64,000 nt of DNA from Pseudomonadota bacterium (GTDB lineage Bacteria > Pseudomonadota > Alphaproteobacteria > Acetobacterales > Acetobacteraceae). The stretch is taken from positions 186,001 to 250,000 of the forward strand of contig JAKBAD010000001.1 of the NCBI GenBank assembly GCA_021809435.1. Direction: 5' to 3'. The position numbers were made by a program, and so were the translations under genes. Below the pieces are notes generated by a model that ran no database searches, was not told where the DNA came from, and was given only the letters and a program-made list of their open reading frames with translations. Position 1 is the first letter of the stretch. The number at the start of each line of letters is the position of its first letter. Shown in pieces: positions 62,196 through 64,000 of this stretch.

Positions 62196-64000
62196 TTATC
62201 CGCGCAAGGTGGCGCCGGTTTTTTTGCTCACCTCGGCGACGATGCGGGTGCATAGCGCCTCGATCTCGGCATCCTGGAGGCTTTTATCGGTGGGTTGGAT
62301 GGTGACCGCGATGGCCAGCGAGACCTGGCCTTCGGGCACGCCTTTTCCGGCGTAGCGGTCGAACAGCGCGACATTGGCGATGAGGGTGCGGTCGGCGCCC
62401 TTGGCGGCGCGCAACAGCGATTCGACCGCCAGTTCGGCGCTGGCGAGGAAGGCGAAGTCACGCCGCAGGGGCTGGAAGGCCGAGAGCGTGGGCGCGGTTT
62501 TCTTGCGGCGCTTGGGCTCGGGGATCGCGTCGAGGAAGATTTCAAACGCCACCGCGCCTTCGGGCAGGTCGAGCGCCGCGCACAGCTTGGGGTGCAGCGT
62601 GCCAAAGCGCGCCAGAAGCTGTTTGGGGCCTTGGCGCAGCTCGCCGGATTGGCCGGGATGGTAGTAATCGGGCCCGCCCTGGGTGGTGGTGATGCCATCC
62701 ATGGGGGCGCCGAGGGCGGCCAGGGTGGCGAGCGCGTCGGCCTTGGCGTCGAACACGTCATATTTACGGGCGGGGACCAGCGCTGAGAGGGGCGTGGCGC
62801 CGGTGCGCAGCCCCGCCGCCACCAGGGTTTGGGTGCGGTCGGGCGCGTAGGCGGGGCCGACCTCGAAGAGCGCGATATCGCCAAACCCCTTGGCGGCGTT
62901 ACGCGCGGCCGCCTGGGCGAGCGTGACCAGGGGGGTGGGGCGCATTTGGTTGAGGTCGGAGGCGATGGGGTTGGCGAGGCGCAGACTCTCGGGCGCGGCG
63001 CCGAACAGGGCGCAGCTTTGGTCGTCGGCGAAGGAGAAGGTGACGCATTCGGCTAGGCCGCGCGCCGCCAGCACGCGGCGCGCCAGGGCGGTGCGGGCCT
63101 GTTTGGGGGTGAGGATGGGCGCGGGAATGATGCCCGAGACCGGCAGGGATTCGGGGATGATGGCATCCAGCCCCTTGAGGCGCAGCACTTCCTCGATCAG
63201 GTCAACCTCGGGCTCGATTTCGGCGGCGCCTTCGGCGGCGGCTTCGGCGCCCAGCAGATCGGGGGCCTGGTCGAGCGATGAGGGCTGGGCGATGTCGTTG
63301 CGCCAGGACGGCACGTTGACGGTGACGCTGTGGTCATCCTGCGCGGCGATGGTGAAGCCCAGGCGCTCGAGCGAGGCGACGGCCTCGGCGGCGGGGATGT
63401 TGGAGCCGCCGAAGGATTTGATGCGCGCGAAACGCAGCCGGGCCTGGCGCGTCCATGCCGGGCGCTGGCCGGCTTCGGTGACCTCGGACGGTGTGCCGCC
63501 GCAGAGATCCTGGATCATCTGGGTGGCGGCGGCCAGGGCTTCGGGCAGGAGCTGGCTGTCGATGCCGCGCTCGAAGCGGGCGCGGGCGTCGGAGTGGATG
63601 GCGGTGCGCTGGCCGGTTTGGGCGATTTTCACGCGGTCGAACAGGGCGCATTCGAGGAACACATCCACCGTGCCTTCATCGCAGCCGGTTTGCTCGCCGC
63701 CGGTGATGCCGGCCAGCGACTGGGCGCCCTGGCCGTCGGCGATGACGCAATCATCCGGGCCGGCTTGGAGCGCCTTGCCGTGGAGACCTTGGAAAACATC
63801 GCCCGGCTGGCCGGGGCGCAGCGTGAGGGTGGGGCCGGAGAGTTTTGCAATATCAAAGACATGCAGAGGACGGCCGAGATGGTAGGTGAAGTAGTTGGTG
63901 ATGTCGACCAGGGTGTTGATGGGGCGTAGCCCGATGCTCTCGAGGCGCTGTTTCAGCCAGGCCGGGCTCTCGCCGTTTCTCACGCCCCGGATGGTGCGGC
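62196..64000 (-). CDS. pheT: Phenylalanyl-tRNA synthetase beta subunit, C-terminal part
   Basis: About 601 codons lie in the window; the N-terminus is beyond the right edge. Visible parts: LKQRLESIGLRPINTLVDIT (B3/B4 start), GRPLHVFDIAKLSG, ARFERGIDSQLLPEAL, the B5 domain with VPSWRNDIAQ, VDLIEEVLRLKGLDAI, the catalytic-like core, and the C-terminal FDX-ACB domain (FQPLRRDFAFLA, NVALFDRYAGKGVPEGQVSL). About 25 extra residues, rich in A and E, split the normally compact PSWRxDIxxxxDLIEE motif in B5. Confidence 0.95.
   Translation of the reverse strand, partial: RTIRGVRNGESPAWLKQRLESIGLRPINTLVDITNYFTYHLGRPLHVFDIAKLSGPTLTLRPGQPGDVFQGLHGKALQAGPDDCVIADGQGAQSLAGITGGEQTGCDEGTVDVFLECALFDRVKIAQTGQRTAIHSDARARFERGIDSQLLPEALAAATQMIQDLCGGTPSEVTEAGQRPAWTRQARLRFARIKSFGGSNIPAAEAVASLERLGFTIAAQDDHSVTVNVPSWRNDIAQPSSLDQAPDLLGAEAAAEGAAEIEPEVDLIEEVLRLKGLDAIIPESLPVSGIIPAPILTPKQARTALARRVLAARGLAECVTFSFADDQSCALFGAAPESLRLANPIASDLNQMRPTPLVTLAQAAARNAAKGFGDIALFEVGPAYAPDRTQTLVAAGLRTGATPLSALVPARKYDVFDAKADALATLAALGAPMDGITTTQGGPDYYHPGQSGELRQGPKQLLARFGTLHPKLCAALDLPEGAVAFEIFLDAIPEPKRRKKTAPTLSAFQPLRRDFAFLASAELAVESLLRAAKGADRTLIANVALFDRYAGKGVPEGQVSLAIAVTIQPTDKSLQDAEIEALCTRIVAEVSKKTGATLRG

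Noticed and set aside
35036-64000. G-rich codon style of the right half as evidence of horizontal transfer
   Set aside because: The bias follows the DNA strand, not the coding strand, and these are core genes; it reflects replication-type skew.

Overview
The window is high-GC chromosomal DNA of an alphaproteobacterium. The best guess is an acetic-acid-bacteria relative (Acetobacterales/Rhodospirillales). This rests on gene content: a CP4-like class II aroA joined to cmk, a FYDLN-type acidic protein, hpnN (hopanoid export), a stand-alone ribbon-helix-helix protein, sdhCDAB, a METTL20-like methyltransferase, and rsmB-rpe-heparinase order. The species cannot be fixed from sequence alone. No transposase, integrase, phage gene, rRNA or CRISPR array is visible. 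One tRNA (Ala, CGC) is present.

Left part (1-16.7 kb): midA (partial), lgt and hldD run leftwards, and ubiK diverges from them. Next come a small membrane protein gene, a protein-lysine methyltransferase gene, the succinate dehydrogenase operon sdhCDAB, the peroxide-defence operon ahpC-ahpF-oxyR, an omega-amino-acid:pyruvate aminotransferase with a semialdehyde dehydrogenase, a TIGR02300 protein, and aroA-cmk.

Middle (16.7-32.4 kb): a leftward beta-oxidation operon (MerR regulator, thiolase, FadN-like bifunctional enzyme, acyl-CoA dehydrogenase) lies beside a FadL-type outer-membrane transporter. DUF2147 and DUF3422 proteins and an enoyl-CoA hydratase follow. A de novo NAD cluster (nrtR-nadA-nadB-nadC) has two palindromic operators just upstream of nadA. 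A SAM methyltransferase gene closes this part.

Island (about 32.45-35.03 kb): an AT-rich insert with codon use unlike everything around it. It carries a tight three-gene operon: a 456-residue protein with a PD-(D/E)XK nuclease signature, followed by two small acidic proteins that are paralogues of each other. No function is known to me for this cassette. It is the best candidate here for an undescribed system, possibly defence or conflict related.

Right part (35-64 kb): kup; a Pqi lipid-transport operon (pqiA-pqiB-pqiC); an orphan gene; an HlyD/ABC export operon of YbhGFSR type; a tyrosine-phosphatase-like gene divergent from an MsbA-like exporter and an MFS gene; a Stf0-type sulfotransferase; purD divergent from xseA; a stand-alone AsnC-type domain protein; galE, a heparinase-like gene, rpe and rsmB; tRNA-Ala; yggT; hpnN with a ribbon-helix-helix gene; and the 3' part of pheT.

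Two whole-window patterns stand out. First, the top strand is C-rich left of about 30.5 kb and G-rich to the right, whatever the gene direction. This looks like a replication-strand switch (origin-like) or a rearrangement or assembly junction. Second, five copies of a composite palindromic element sit at gene 3' ends. Each has two hairpins inside conserved inverted ends, and the hairpin arms differ between copies but stay complementary.
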